Below, one piece after another: positions 39,864 to 51,115 of a stretch of DNA of 64,000 nucleotides. Numbering within the stretch: the stretch's first letter is position 1; each line of letters opens with the position of its first letter. Origin of the DNA: Agarophyton chilense (Eukaryota; Rhodophyta; Florideophyceae; Gracilariales; Gracilariaceae); the NCBI GenBank assembly GCA_030374765.1, contig JARGXX010000096.1:1054001-1118000 (forward strand). The letters run 5' to 3'. A model generated the notes under the pieces. The model ran no database searches and was not told the origin of the DNA. It was given only the letters and a program-made list of their open reading frames with translations. Made by a program: the position numbers and the translations under genes.

Positions 39864-42800
39864 ATGTCGGTCACGGAAATGGAATCCGAAAGTACTACCG
39901 GGATGAAAATCCCTCGTTTTCATGGAACGCGTGGTGATGATTATGCCCTATGGCGCCATCGCCTTCGTGCTGCATGCCGTGTTAAAGGTGTGTGGAACGT
40001 TATGGAATCCGAATCTGGATATTCAGCAACTACTGAAGCAACATCGGATACCGCTATTGATAGCGCTCGAATTGTCGCCAAGCGCGAGAAGGCATGTGGA
40101 ATCATAATATGCGCCTTGGGTGATGCGCCACTTCGTGTGGTCATGGATGTCGACGACGACCCGGCGCGCATGCTCGCATTACTTGATGCACGGTATGCGT
40201 CCAATCGTACTGTATCCAGAATTGCTGTGCAGACTCAACTATTCCGTATGGGATACAATGGTCAGAATATGGCAGGCTATGTGGACCAGTACACGGCGTT
40301 ATTTGCTCAGTTAGAGCGCATGGGGAAGGATGCGGCAGTACCGGAGTCGCACAAAGCTCCCATGTTACTTGCTTCTATTGATCCCAATTGCACACTGGAG
40401 TCTACTGCTGCAGCTCTTCGAAGCAAGGATATCGCTGAGCTTACATGGGACTACGTGGCCACGACCCTCATAGATGAATACAACGCGAAACAGGTGTCTG
40501 CAAGGCCGTCTGGACGTAGTTCACGTCGCAAGAAGAAGGGCAGGAAAAAATCTGGTCGACATTCTGAATCGACTAATCGTACCCGCAGTACTGCAAACAA
40601 CGAAGATGAGGAGTCTGATGGTCACTCCGACATTGAGTCTACTGCTCGTGCACTTGCTGCCGCCTTGAGATCGTCATCATTTGATCGTTCTGGATCGAGC
40701 AATGGACATCATTGCGACTTCTGTGATCGCGATGAACACACACAAGATCGTTGCTTTATGAATCCGGACAACCCGGACAACCACTTGCCGCAGAGTATCC
40801 TCGATAAACTGTCGCCACAACCCAAGCGAATGGGTGGCAGTAGTGGTAGAAGCGCCTTGAGCAAGTCTTCTGGAAAGTCTGGCAAAATCGAAATTGCTGG
40901 TGCAACTGTGGAAAGGACCACTATAGTTCCGCCGAATGAACTCAGTACATACGCAGACAGCGGTGCGACAGTACATTGCTTCCATTCTGTTTGTGCGTTC
41001 GTGCCCGGTTCACTTGAACCTGGCGACAAAAGAACAGTGATGCTTGCCGATAACACATCTGTTGTATCTAAACAACGCGGAGAGGTGATCATTCCTTTGG
41101 ACAATGCGAACATACGTCTGAGTGATGCCCTACTGACCCCCGCTCTTGGATACAACTTGGTTTCAACCGGGTGTTTGGCCGACAAAGGTATTGAGTCGCT
41201 CTTCGGTCGTCACAGTGTACGTTTGACGCTAGAGTCAAATGGTTTTGAGGTGGGCATTGGTGATCGTGACAAGGTATCTCGCATGTACACACTGCCTCAA
41301 CCTTTAGGGCATGCTGGTGTGGAACTTGCGCTTTCGACTAAGTCTACGGCCACTCAACTGTGGCACCGACGACTGGCTCACATCAACCAACGTGATCTGC
41401 AACATGTACACAAGTACGCAGATGGAGTGCCGCACTTGTGTGACATGGAGGAGGTATGCCGAGCATGTGGACTTGGCAAGGCTCATAAGCTTCCATTCCC
41501 AGGTCACTTTGAACATGCATCCGCGGTTGGTGACATTGTGCACTCGGATATTGTAGGTCCTCTGGAAAAGTCTTTTCCGGACAAGTTCCAATATGCATGT
41601 ACATTCCTCGATGATCACTCACGGTATGTGTTCCTAGGTCTGGTGATCCATCGCAGTGCTCTTAGTGATGTGTTTGTGGGTATTGCGGCAAAGTTTAAGC
41701 AGCTTGGAGGAGTGGATATCAAAAGTTTGCACTCGGACGGTGCAGAAGAATATATCGCCCTGCAAGAGAACTTGGCAGCAGAACATGGCCTCACTTCTTT
41801 CTCTGCTCCATACACCCCCGAACACAACGCTATAGCTGAGCGCAACAATCGTACCATGGTGGAAGCTGCTCGATCGTTGCTGATCCAAGCCGATCTACCA
41901 GAATGTTTGTGGCCATATGCGCTGAAACATGTTATCTTTGTGCGTAATCGAGTGCAACATTCTACTGTTAACAACAGTCCCTACTTTCTGGTAACTGGAA
42001 ATAAACCTTTGTTGAAGCACGTGCGTGTGTTTGGATGCACTGCATTCGTGCTAAGGAGTCCTCGTGGACCCAAGTTCGAGTCTCGTGCACTTGAGGGAGT
42101 GTACTTGGAGACTCTTGAGCATGGTGTGTACAAGGTACTCGTCGTTGATAATGACGGTACTCCGCGTATTATTGAGTCACGACATGTTACTTTTGATGAA
42201 TCCAAGTTCCCTGGCGCATCATCTCTTGCCAACTACATGGATGATGAAAGTGCGTCAGATGCTGAATATAGCTCTGATATGGGATTATGTGATAGCATTG
42301 ATGACGAATCGGATACCTTCTCCGTCGATAATGTTGAGGAGGAGGTGGTTCATGACGGATCCTCGCACCTGATTCCAGCACTCAGGCAGTCGGAGTCAGA
42401 CTCCGGCAGCAATGAAGACGATGCACAGGATTCCGAAAGTGATGACGAAAGTGCTGCTGATGACCTTGATACATCTGCCAACGCTGATACGGAACCACGC
42501 TACCCGCGGCGCACGCGCCGTCAACCTCTGAGGTGGTTCATGGCAGGGTCTGCTCACTGTACATCGCAAGTCAGAGTCACTACTAGTGATGAGCCCTCAC
42601 TCAAGGAGGCAATGTCCGCCAGTGCGGAGGAGCGTACCATGTGGCAAGCAGCCGTCGATGAAGAGTTTTCATCATTGGAGTCGAAGCTAACTTGGAAACC
42701 TGATGACTCTCCTGCTTCACAACCACTACCAACTCACGTCATACTGAAGGTAAAGCGCAATGCTGATGGGTCAGTTGAACGTTTTAAGGCTCGTGTTGTA

Positions 42801-43030
42801 GCCGGTGGAAACCACCAAACATATGGTCAGGACTACATGGAGACTTATGCACCAGTTGTTTCGTTCTCTTTGGTTCGCATATTCTTGTATCTGACGTTAT
42901 GCTTGCGCATGTATGTGGTGCAGGTGGATGTGAAGACTGCGTTTCTCAATGGCGAACTTGAGGAAGATGTGTGGATCATGTCACCTCGAGGTATACCTGG
43001 CGTGACTTCACGATGCTTCAAATTGCTCAA
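39864..43030 (+). pseudogene. Gag-pol of copia element B1, truncated
   Basis: Starts at the ATG at 39864 and is open for 1055 codons until the A-plus LTR is inserted at 43031 (the frame then ends 12 bp into the LTR). Gag residues 1-275, zinc knuckle CDFCDRDEHTQDRC (about 282), protease YADSGATVHCF (about 362), the pre-integrase motif LWHRRLAHI, integrase DDE residues in HSDIVGP (about 560), HSDGAEEY and NAIAERNN, then the start of RT (ARVVAGGNHQTYGQDYMETY, VDVKTAFLNGELEEDVW). The RT catalytic YVDD and RNase H are missing. A separate copia family from A: the proteins are only distantly alike. Confidence 0.92.
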
Positions 43031-43717
43031 TGTTGGCTGTTGACCCTGTGCTGTCACTGAAAAACAAAAGTGCAGGGGAGCATGGGCTGTTTTGGAGGGT
43101 GCCCCTGGAAAAGCGCGTATGCGTGTCAGTCGGATCTCAACGTGAACTCGGGCTGTGATTGGCTACTGAAAATGTGCACATGCAATGTGGTGTGTACAAG
43201 TGGTATGGCACTATTGGGTTTGTCTGTGGTACACGTGTGTACGTGGTCTACTTGTACTACTGTGCACGCTGTTCAATATGTCCAGCTGGTGTACTATGAA
43301 CACATCTCACAAGGTGTAACGAATGTACTTGGAGAAGAGACGTGACATGTGTATTACAGGAGACTTGGTGTACTGTGCTGGAACGTGAATGTGTATGGAG
43401 GCGGATTGCAAGTAGTGTGTGCTGGCATATTGAATTTGTGCACACGTCAGTGTAATTATGGGCTGTGCACTGTATATTACCTTGTTGTGCGCTCCGATGA
43501 ACATTGACTAGGGTTAATGTCATGCTTGAATATGATTGGTAGTATTGAGTGTCCCCTATTTGTAGTCTAGGGTTTACTTTGAGTTGGAGTCTAGACAGCT
43601 GACGTTTTGAAGTAGTATATAAGTGAAAGGTTGAACGCCTCCAAGTAAATCCAAGCCAGAGCTGGCCAACTTTCCTTTCATCCCTCAACCTTTCCTTCAG
43701 GATTTTCCTATCCAACA
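43031..43717 (+). repeat. 5' LTR of A-plus
   Basis: Contains CCAAT-type sites (GATTGG), CACGTG and a TATA box (GTATATAAG near 43613-43621), which fits a promoter about 100 bp before the LTR end. An AGGGTTTA (telo-box-like) motif lies upstream of the TATA box. Confidence 0.85.
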
Positions 43718-44920
43718 GGTTATGGGCCCAGCCCCGCTGGCCTCTGCCATCTAGTTCGTCTCTCGCCGCTCTCCCGCACCGCCGTTCACCCGTTTCGCTG
43801 TTCAATTCTCTTGGTTTCCGCCGTAGTAGCCGTTTCGTCGGGTGTGTGACCGTATCGTGGGTTGGTGTTGGTTTTTTCTTTCGGTCTTGTGTTCCTCCCT
43901 GAGGGCTTTGTGGTGGTAGTGGTTGGACGTTTTTATCGTGATTGTGGTTGGGTGCTCGTTGTTGCCCGTGTTTGTCGATCGCTATCCGTTTCGTTAAGTC
44001 TCCCTCTCTTTCGTTGTTTTGTGGATCCCTGCGTCGTGTTTGCGGGTTCTGATCTGAGAGGTTGAGGACCGTGTTTGTTGAAGTCTGGGCCTGGAGTTCT
44101 TGGCTCAGCATTCGTGTGTGTTTGTGTGTTTGGTCTGCATCATTGCCTGTGCGACGAGCGGTTGATCCGAGGTACTTTGGGTGATTCCTTGTACTCGAGG
44201 ACGTTAGCCTGGCGGCTTGAACCAAAGCAGGTGTACTGTCAAGCGGGTTCCCCACTGGTCCTTTTAGGGCGGATAACAGTGACGGTCGAAAGATCTGGTT
44301 GAACTTTGCGGGTGCATTTGTGGACGGGGTGCCGTGGTGCACTGCATTTGGCTGGTTGTATGACTTTGTGTGTGAGCCCGACCTTTGTGGTTGGGCACTT
44401 GGACTGTTGTGAACAGCATCCATAAGGAGCTTTTGATCCGCAGTACGCGGGGAGGCGACGTTTCGAAGGCTGACCTCCTTTCCAGGATCAGGCCGCGTGC
44501 GATCTTCATTGATTGCTCGTTAGAAGCGTATCTTGGTGTTGTAGTAGCTTCGGTTTCGAGGTCGCGCTAGTTCTTGAAAGAGGCCAGAGAGGGTCAACTT
44601 GGTGAAGGCATATCTTCGGTCATTAACCATCCTCTGGGAGTTTCGTAAGGAGCAACGCGCCTTCTCCTTGTGACGTGGGAGGAGGTAGACTGCAGAAAAC
44701 CGTTATCTACCCAGAAGAGCTCTGGGGGCCAGGGGTCCGACCTTTAGGGACGCGGGTATAGGAAGCCCTGCCAGTGCGCCCGCAGAGTATTGTCTGTTCA
44801 ATCTTGAAGAATTATTTGTCGTTTGTTGTTTTAACTTTGTTGTTGTTGTCTGTTGTTGATGTTCACTTGTCTGTTGCTGTCAAGCCATCTCTCTCGGCCT
44901 CTTGTGACACTTTGCACAAC
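43718..44920 (+). other. Leader of A-plus with primer-binding site
   Basis: Begins GGTTATGGGCCCAGC (43718-43732), complementary to initiator tRNA-Met anticodon arm. 1.2 kb of untranslated leader follows, with no supported ORF. The reading frame of gag is open back to about 44774 but without an ATG. Confidence 0.75.
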
Positions 44921-47900
44921 ATGGATTCGTTCAGTGGGGTGAAAATCGAAAAGCTGGTTGAGGATAACTTCCACGTATGGAAGCAGAAGATTGAGCTGCT
45001 GCTTGCACTCAAGGACCTCGACGGCCACCTCGACTCTGTTAGACCCACTGACGAAGATGAGCTGTCGACTTGGAAAAAGAAGGATGCCAAGGCCAGAGCT
45101 ATTATTGGTCTCACACTCAGTGATGAGCATTTAGATCATGTGCGGGACGCCGACAACGCTGCCGATATGTGGAAAGCCATTTGCGATGTGTTCCAACGCA
45201 AGACTCTGCTCAACAAAATCAACGCCCGACGGTCCTTCTACTCTGCCAAGATGCGTGATGATGAGAAAATGCTACAGTTCATCAACCGTGTACGTCATCT
45301 GGCATCGGACCTGAAGTGTATGGACGTTGTTGTTGAGGAGGAGGACATCGCTATGGCCATCCTATGCGGACCTCCGGAAAGATTCGAGCACCTCATCGTC
45401 GCAATTGATACCACGATTGGCGATCGTCAACTCACTCTAGAGTTTGTGAAGAGTCGTCTGCTGCAAGAAGAGCAGCGAATGAACGATCGTGCCAAGGAGG
45501 AGCCTGGTGGAAGTGAGGCAGCTTTGGTTGGCAGGCAGTCGCGATGGAAGAACATCGAGTGTCATTATTGTCATAAGAAGGGTCATATCCAGAGGAACTG
45601 TTTCAAGAAGCAACGTGATGGGGCTAACAGGAATCAGGTCGGTGCTGCTCACCCAACTGTCAATACTGAGCTCAGCGATGAGCGAGGTACGGGTGGCAAC
45701 GACTCTGACTTTGTATGTCTCATTGCTACTGGCTCTGATAAAGCCACGAACAGTGACTGGATTGTTGACTCTGGTGCTACTGCCCACATGACTTTTGACG
45801 AATCCATGTTCCAAACATATGATAGTAAGGTGTCTTCTGGCGTTAGCATCGGTAATGATTCCAAACTAGAGTCTGTTGGTCACGGTAGTGTGGATCTTGA
45901 TCTGATTGTGGAAGGGTCCAAACGAAAGTGCCAGCTGAAGCAAGTTGTTCATGTACCGAATTTAAGGTACCATTTGCTTTCTGTATCGGCGATTTGTGAT
46001 CTGGGGTGCAAAGTAGTGTTTGAAAAAGAGAAGGTATGTGTATACAAGGGGTTAAAAGTGGTTGCCTTGGGGCGCCGCGTCAAAGGCCTATACTACCTTT
46101 GCACTGCTGCACACCAGTGTACAGATGTAAACAGCGCACTTGTGTCGGACTTGTCACTATGGCATGCTCGAATGGCTCATGTGAATGTGGATGGTATCAA
46201 GCATATGGCTCGAAACAAGGTTGTGTCAGGGCTCAATGTAGACGTTGCGCAGGATTCAGATGTGTGTGGCTCATGCGTAGTAGGAAAAGCAACCCGTGCT
46301 CCGACTCCCAAGCAAGGGGGGGAACGAGCAAAACACGTACTGGAACTTGTTCACTCCGATGTGTCAGGTCCAGTAAGTGTGAAATCCTTGGGAGGCTCGC
46401 ACTACTTCGTCACATTCATCGATGATCACAGTCGTTTCTGCTTCTTCTACATGCTCAAAACTAAGGATGAGGTGTTCCAGATGTTCCTAAGGTGGCTCAA
46501 GTTTGTTCAAAACCAAACTGGCAGACAAGTGAAAACCATCACCGCACGTGACAGTGTGCTCAAAGCATTGCGCACTGACAACGGTGGTGAATATCTGTCA
46601 CATCGTTTCACCAAAGAACTTGAACGTCACGGTATTGAGCATCAGCGAACTGTGCCTTACAATCCTCAGCAGAATGGACTTGCCGAACGGTTCAACCGCA
46701 CACTCATGCACTTGGTCAGATCGATGTTATGTCACAAGAAATTGCCAAAGCACTTTTGGGCTGAGGCACTGAATGTTGCATTGTATGTGCGCAACCGTGT
46801 GACTTGCAAAGCTCTTCCAAGTAGTGTGACACCATATGAACTGTGGCATGGTCAGAAGCCTGATGTGAGCAACCTGCGTGTGTTTGGGAGTGGATGCTGG
46901 CACAAGGTTGTGGATCATAAGCTGAAGAAGCTAGAGGAGCGTGGTGTGGAAGCTATCTTTATTGGGTACACCCCAGGGTTTCACGGATACAAGTTGTGGG
47001 ACTCTGAAAAGAAAAAGGTGATTGTGTCAAGAGATGTACGGTTTGATGAGTTTTCGGGCTCAGACAACCAGTTTAGCTATGAGGAAGAGGACTACGCAGA
47101 CATTGACTTTAGTAATATGTCTAGTCCACATGATACCTCTACATCTGACACATCTAGTGGACCCAGCGATGATGACCCTTCTGCGCCTTTGCCTGACTCT
47201 GATGATGCTTCTGACAGCTCTGTTGATGATTCCGCAGCTGATACACCAGTTGAGCCTGTAGTGCATGAGACACAACCTGTTCGTAGGTCCACGCGTGAAC
47301 GTAGGAAGCCGAGCTCATGGTGGCGTGCAACTGCTCTACTCACTGCCAGTGATGACACCCCGTCGTCATATGATGATGCTGTGTCACGTCCTGATTCCGA
47401 AGCATGGAAGAAGGCAATGAAGAGTGAGTACCAGTCACTAATTGAGCATGACACATGGGACTTAGTGCCAAGGCCAGCAGACAGCAACGTGATTTCGTCC
47501 AAGTGGGTGTATGTGCAGAAGTATGAAGCAGCACCATCTGGTGAACCAACTATCAGGTACAAGGCTCGTATGGTTGCTAGAGGATTCCTGCAGATCGAGG
47601 GTGTTGACTTTTCTGAAACATATGCACCTGTTGTTAAGTTTACCTCGATCAGGATGATTCTGTCAGTGACTGCTGTACGAGACTTTCATTTGCACCAGAT
47701 GGATGTGAAAACAGCTTTTCTGAACGGTGACCTTGAGGAGACAGTGTACATGGAGCAGCCAACAGGTTTTGTGCAGCAAGGTAACGAGGATCTGGTGTGT
47801 CGTTTGAAGAAAGCCATCTATGGGCTACGACAGGCACCCAGACAGTGGCATGCAAAGATATACTCGTTCCTTGTTGAGGAGATGCAGTTGACGCCAAATG

Positions 47901-48946
47901 ACGCAGATGAGTGTGTGTACAGCGGAAAGATACTGGGATTTGTTGTTCTGATTGCTCTATACGTTGATGACTTGCTTATTGCAAGTCCGAGCATGAAGAC
48001 AATGGATCGTGTAAAGGCAGAGCTGTCGTCTCGGTTCCACATGAAAGACCTCTATCAAGCTCGCATGGTACTCGGATTCGAGATCCACCGTGACAGAGTT
48101 AAGCGAGAGTTGTATCTGACTCAGTCTGCGTACACACAAAAGGTCTTGGAACGTTTTGGCATGCACCAGTCCAAACCAGTTGACACTCCAATGGAAGTTG
48201 GCATGGACCTGTCTGCGATTCAGGATGTACTCAGGGAGGTGCCGTACCGTCAGGCAATTGGCTGTCTCATGTACTTGTCTGTAGGAACTCGTCCAGATAT
48301 CTCATACGCGGTGTCCAAACTTGCCAAGTATGTTGAGAAACCTGGAGAGATTCACTGGAAGGCAGTCAAACGTGTGCTTCGCTATCTCAACGGTACTTGT
48401 ACATTTGGTCTCACCTACGGCTTAAACACCGATTTGGCACTTCAAGGCTACGTGGACTCTGACTGGGCAGGCGATGTTGCAAACCGCAAGTCTACCAGTG
48501 GGTACTTGTTCATGATGGCTGGAGGTCCTGTGTCATGGTGTTCACGTCAGCAAGAAGTGGTTGCACTGTCTAGTGCTGAAGCTGAGTATGTGAGTCTGTG
48601 CAGTGGTTCCAAAGAGGCCATCTGGCTTAGGCGTTTGTGGAATGGCATCGGCATAGTCATTGGAGTAGAAGTGGACGATTCGGTAAAGTTGCTTGTTGAA
48701 CCAACGCCTGTATATGTTGACAACCAAGGGTGCATTGACCTTGCCCGAAATGGCGTTGTGAACAAGCGTACCAAGCATATCGACATTCGTTTTCACTTTA
48801 CTCGAGAAGCTCTACGTGACAAGTCGATTGTGTTGTTCTACTGCCCTACCGATTGTATGACAGCCGATATGCTCAACAAACCACTTTGCCGTGTGAAGCA
48901 CGAGAGGTTCCGTGAAGACAGTGGCGTCCGACACCTAGACCTTTGA
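44921..48946 (+). CDS. Copia gag-pol polyprotein (element A-plus), complete
   Basis: 1341 aa from the ATG at 44921. Gag (UBN2/retrotran-gag type, DNFHVWKQKIELLLALKD) is followed by zinc knuckle CHYCHKKGHIQRNC (about 213-226), protease DWIVDSGATAHMT (about 283), and integrase zinc and catalytic domains (LWHARMAHV; D in HSDVSGP, D in RTDNGGEY, E in NGLAERFN). A Ser/Asp-rich linker leads into RT (MDVKTAFLNGDLEETVYMEQ, YGLRQAPRQWHAK, catalytic YVDDLLIAS near 1013) and RNase H (GYVDSDWAGD, SSAEAEY, NKRTKHIDIRFHF). All catalytic residues I can check are present, so it may supply proteins in trans to defective copies. Confidence 0.97.
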   Translation: MDSFSGVKIEKLVEDNFHVWKQKIELLLALKDLDGHLDSVRPTDEDELSTWKKKDAKARAIIGLTLSDEHLDHVRDADNAADMWKAICDVFQRKTLLNKINARRSFYSAKMRDDEKMLQFINRVRHLASDLKCMDVVVEEEDIAMAILCGPPERFEHLIVAIDTTIGDRQLTLEFVKSRLLQEEQRMNDRAKEEPGGSEAALVGRQSRWKNIECHYCHKKGHIQRNCFKKQRDGANRNQVGAAHPTVNTELSDERGTGGNDSDFVCLIATGSDKATNSDWIVDSGATAHMTFDESMFQTYDSKVSSGVSIGNDSKLESVGHGSVDLDLIVEGSKRKCQLKQVVHVPNLRYHLLSVSAICDLGCKVVFEKEKVCVYKGLKVVALGRRVKGLYYLCTAAHQCTDVNSALVSDLSLWHARMAHVNVDGIKHMARNKVVSGLNVDVAQDSDVCGSCVVGKATRAPTPKQGGERAKHVLELVHSDVSGPVSVKSLGGSHYFVTFIDDHSRFCFFYMLKTKDEVFQMFLRWLKFVQNQTGRQVKTITARDSVLKALRTDNGGEYLSHRFTKELERHGIEHQRTVPYNPQQNGLAERFNRTLMHLVRSMLCHKKLPKHFWAEALNVALYVRNRVTCKALPSSVTPYELWHGQKPDVSNLRVFGSGCWHKVVDHKLKKLEERGVEAIFIGYTPGFHGYKLWDSEKKKVIVSRDVRFDEFSGSDNQFSYEEEDYADIDFSNMSSPHDTSTSDTSSGPSDDDPSAPLPDSDDASDSSVDDSAADTPVEPVVHETQPVRRSTRERRKPSSWWRATALLTASDDTPSSYDDAVSRPDSEAWKKAMKSEYQSLIEHDTWDLVPRPADSNVISSKWVYVQKYEAAPSGEPTIRYKARMVARGFLQIEGVDFSETYAPVVKFTSIRMILSVTAVRDFHLHQMDVKTAFLNGDLEETVYMEQPTGFVQQGNEDLVCRLKKAIYGLRQAPRQWHAKIYSFLVEEMQLTPNDADECVYSGKILGFVVLIALYVDDLLIASPSMKTMDRVKAELSSRFHMKDLYQARMVLGFEIHRDRVKRELYLTQSAYTQKVLERFGMHQSKPVDTPMEVGMDLSAIQDVLREVPYRQAIGCLMYLSVGTRPDISYAVSKLAKYVEKPGEIHWKAVKRVLRYLNGTCTFGLTYGLNTDLALQGYVDSDWAGDVANRKSTSGYLFMMAGGPVSWCSRQQEVVALSSAEAEYVSLCSGSKEAIWLRRLWNGIGIVIGVEVDDSVKLLVEPTPVYVDNQGCIDLARNGVVNKRTKHIDIRFHFTREALRDKSIVLFYCPTDCMTADMLNKPLCRVKHERFREDSGVRHLDL

Positions 48947-48955
48947 AGTCAGTGA

Positions 48956-48966
48956 CAGAGGGGGAG
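48956..48966 (+). other. Polypurine tract of A-plus
   Basis: CAGAGGGGGAG directly before the 3' LTR start TGTTGGCTG. The same tract is in A-minus at 32829-32841. Confidence 0.8.
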
Positions 48967-49530
48967 TGTTGGCTGTTGACCCTGTGCTGTCACTGAAAAA
49001 CAAAAGTGCAGGGGAGCATGGGCTGTTTTGGAGGGTGCCCCTGGAAAAGCGCATATGCGTGTCAGTCGGATCTCAACGTGAACTCGGGCTGTGATTGGCT
49101 ACTGAAAATGTGCACATGCAATGTGGTGTGTACAAGTGGTATGGCACTCTTGGGATTTTCTGGAGTACACGTGTGTACGTGGTCTACTTGTACTATTGTG
49201 CACGCTGTTCAGGGTGTCCAGCTGGTGTACTATGTACACGTCTCACAAGGTGTAACGAATGTACTTGGAGAAGAGACGTGACATGTGTATCACAGAAGAC
49301 TTGGTGTACTGTGCTGGAAGGTCAACGTGTATGGAGGCGGATTGCAAGAAGCGTGTGCTGGCATATTGAATTTGTGCACACGTCAGCGTAATTATGGGCT
49401 GTGCACTGTTATATTGCCTTGTTGTGTGCTGCAATGAGCTTTGGCTAGGGTTAATGTTGTGCTTGAATATGATTGGTAGTATTGGGTGTCTTTGCTTTGT
49501 AGTCTAGGGTTTACTCTGGGTTGGCATCTA
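48967..49530 (+). repeat. 3' LTR of A-plus, truncated
   Basis: First 564 bp of the LTR; the last ~125 bp including the TATA box are missing because the B2 LTR begins at 49531. It shares variants with the solo LTR at 53340 (for example ATTTTCTGGAGTACACG) rather than with its own 5' LTR. Confidence 0.88.
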
Positions 49531-50203
49531 TGTTGAGATTTGGTCGACTCTGCCCCCAAGCCCTTTGGAGTGTTGGAAATATTGGAAAACAAAAAGTGGA
49601 TTTAAGCATGGGCACTTTTGGGCACCCTCCGCGGAAAAACGCATATGCGCCTCATCTCAATCTCAACGTGAAACGGCCATCTGATTGGCTACTGCAAATG
49701 CCCTCATGCAACGTGGTATGGACAAGTGGTCTGGTTCTAATGGGGCGTGTTGGGGCTTCGGCCCAAGTGGAGCGATTTGATTGGACGAGAGCGCTGAATG
49801 AGCACGGGCTCTGCAGTTGGAAAGAATGGGCGAATGTGGGCTGGATACGGGGTTTGGCCGTAACAGCCGAATCTGGGCTGCGCGGGGTGGTTGGCACTGG
49901 CGCACCACTTTGGATGATTTTTTGAGTTTCTATTTGATATGCTTCATGTTTGAAATTGTTTTGGCGCGCAACTCCTCGTCGCACAGTGGCAAGGTGTGAG
50001 ACGTGGGTGACCCGCCTACGGTCAGCACCGGCGGCGGAAGTGCGTGCGAAGTAGATATAGTTTTCAGTGACGGTCGCCAACGATCGAAGTAAATTGTCAA
50101 GGCTGACTACCTTCCTTTGTTTCTCTTCTTTTATTTTTCTCTTCTTCTCGTCTTTTCCCCCTCTTCTTCCTTTTCCTTTACTTAACCTGCGCTCACGTTG
50201 TGA
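49531..50203 (+). repeat. 5' LTR of copia element B2
   Basis: 673 bp, TGTTGAG...GTTGTGA, same length as B3 and as reconstructed B1. Inserted in the A-plus 3' LTR after ATCTA. Confidence 0.9.
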
Positions 50204-51115
50204 GGTTATGGGCCCAGAGCGTCGACTCTTCGCAGACGTCACGCTCTACTAACATTTATTTGGATTCAAGAAGATTCCCTACTGCGAAAGGTGCGCGATC
50301 TACGACTAACGCTCATCTGGATTCAAGAAGTTATTTTGTTTTGCGACAGGCGTGTACCCTGCCGACGTCCTCCTTGGTGGCGAAAACATATCGCGTTTGT
50401 TAGTACCCCCTTGGCACGAGACCGGGAAGTCTGCCAAATCCTGCTCTCCGTCCGTAGAGTACGGAGGTCGATGAATTGGGCTTGGAAGTGGAGGAGCAAT
50501 CGTAAACACCGCACGACCGCGCTACTTTCCCGCATGAGGCTAGCTTGGGTCAACTGGGGGAAATGTATCTTGGCGACAGCCCTCCTTGGGACGCCTCGCA
50601 GGGACTAAAAGCGCCGGACTCTGAAGTGCGCAGAGTTCGGTAGGTAATCAAAGCGTACCTCACCTGGAGAGAGTAACCAGGGTCCAGGGGATCATCCTTT
50701 AGGGTAGCGGAGGTAGTTTCTCCCGCCAGTGCCCCCGCCTACCTCGAGCAAGTCTCGGTAGGTTCAATCAAGAAGTTTCAACCCGAAGTCGAGAAGTTTG
50801 TCTGTTCTGGGTACGCCTTCTGCCACTGCCCGTGAGTATACTCCAAGCGTGGGAGCACCCGAGCTCCGCTTGTGATCGCGTACGAGACGCGTCTCAGTGA
50901 GCGTTGCAGGCTACGTCAAAAGTCTCCGCTGTCGTCCTCGCTGTCGAACGTTTGAGTTGGGATACTCCGTTCGGGCAAGCTCGGCCACGAATTCGTCACT
51001 GCTCGTGGCCCTTTTCTTAAATTTCCCAAGGCATTGAGTCCCTCACTGTGCTTCCCTCTACTAATTAGTTTTGTTTGGTTCCGTTCTATCTGCTTCGTGG
51101 ACAACAGACTGAAAT
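50204..51115 (+). other. Leader of B2 with primer-binding site
   Basis: Starts GGTTATGGGCCCAG (50204-50217). Homologous to the B1 and B3 leaders with scattered substitutions. No supported gene. Confidence 0.7.

Larger units (their letters stand above)
43031..49530 (+). mobile_element. Copia retrotransposon A-plus, intact polyprotein
   Basis: 5' LTR 43031-43717 (687 bp, TGTTGG...CCAACA), primer site 43718-43732, polyprotein 44921-48946, polypurine tract 48956-48966, and a 3' LTR from 48967 broken at 49530 by the B2 LTR. Inserted in B1 pol after CTCAA. The 5' LTR matches A-minus, while the 3' LTR is clearly diverged. Confidence 0.93.
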
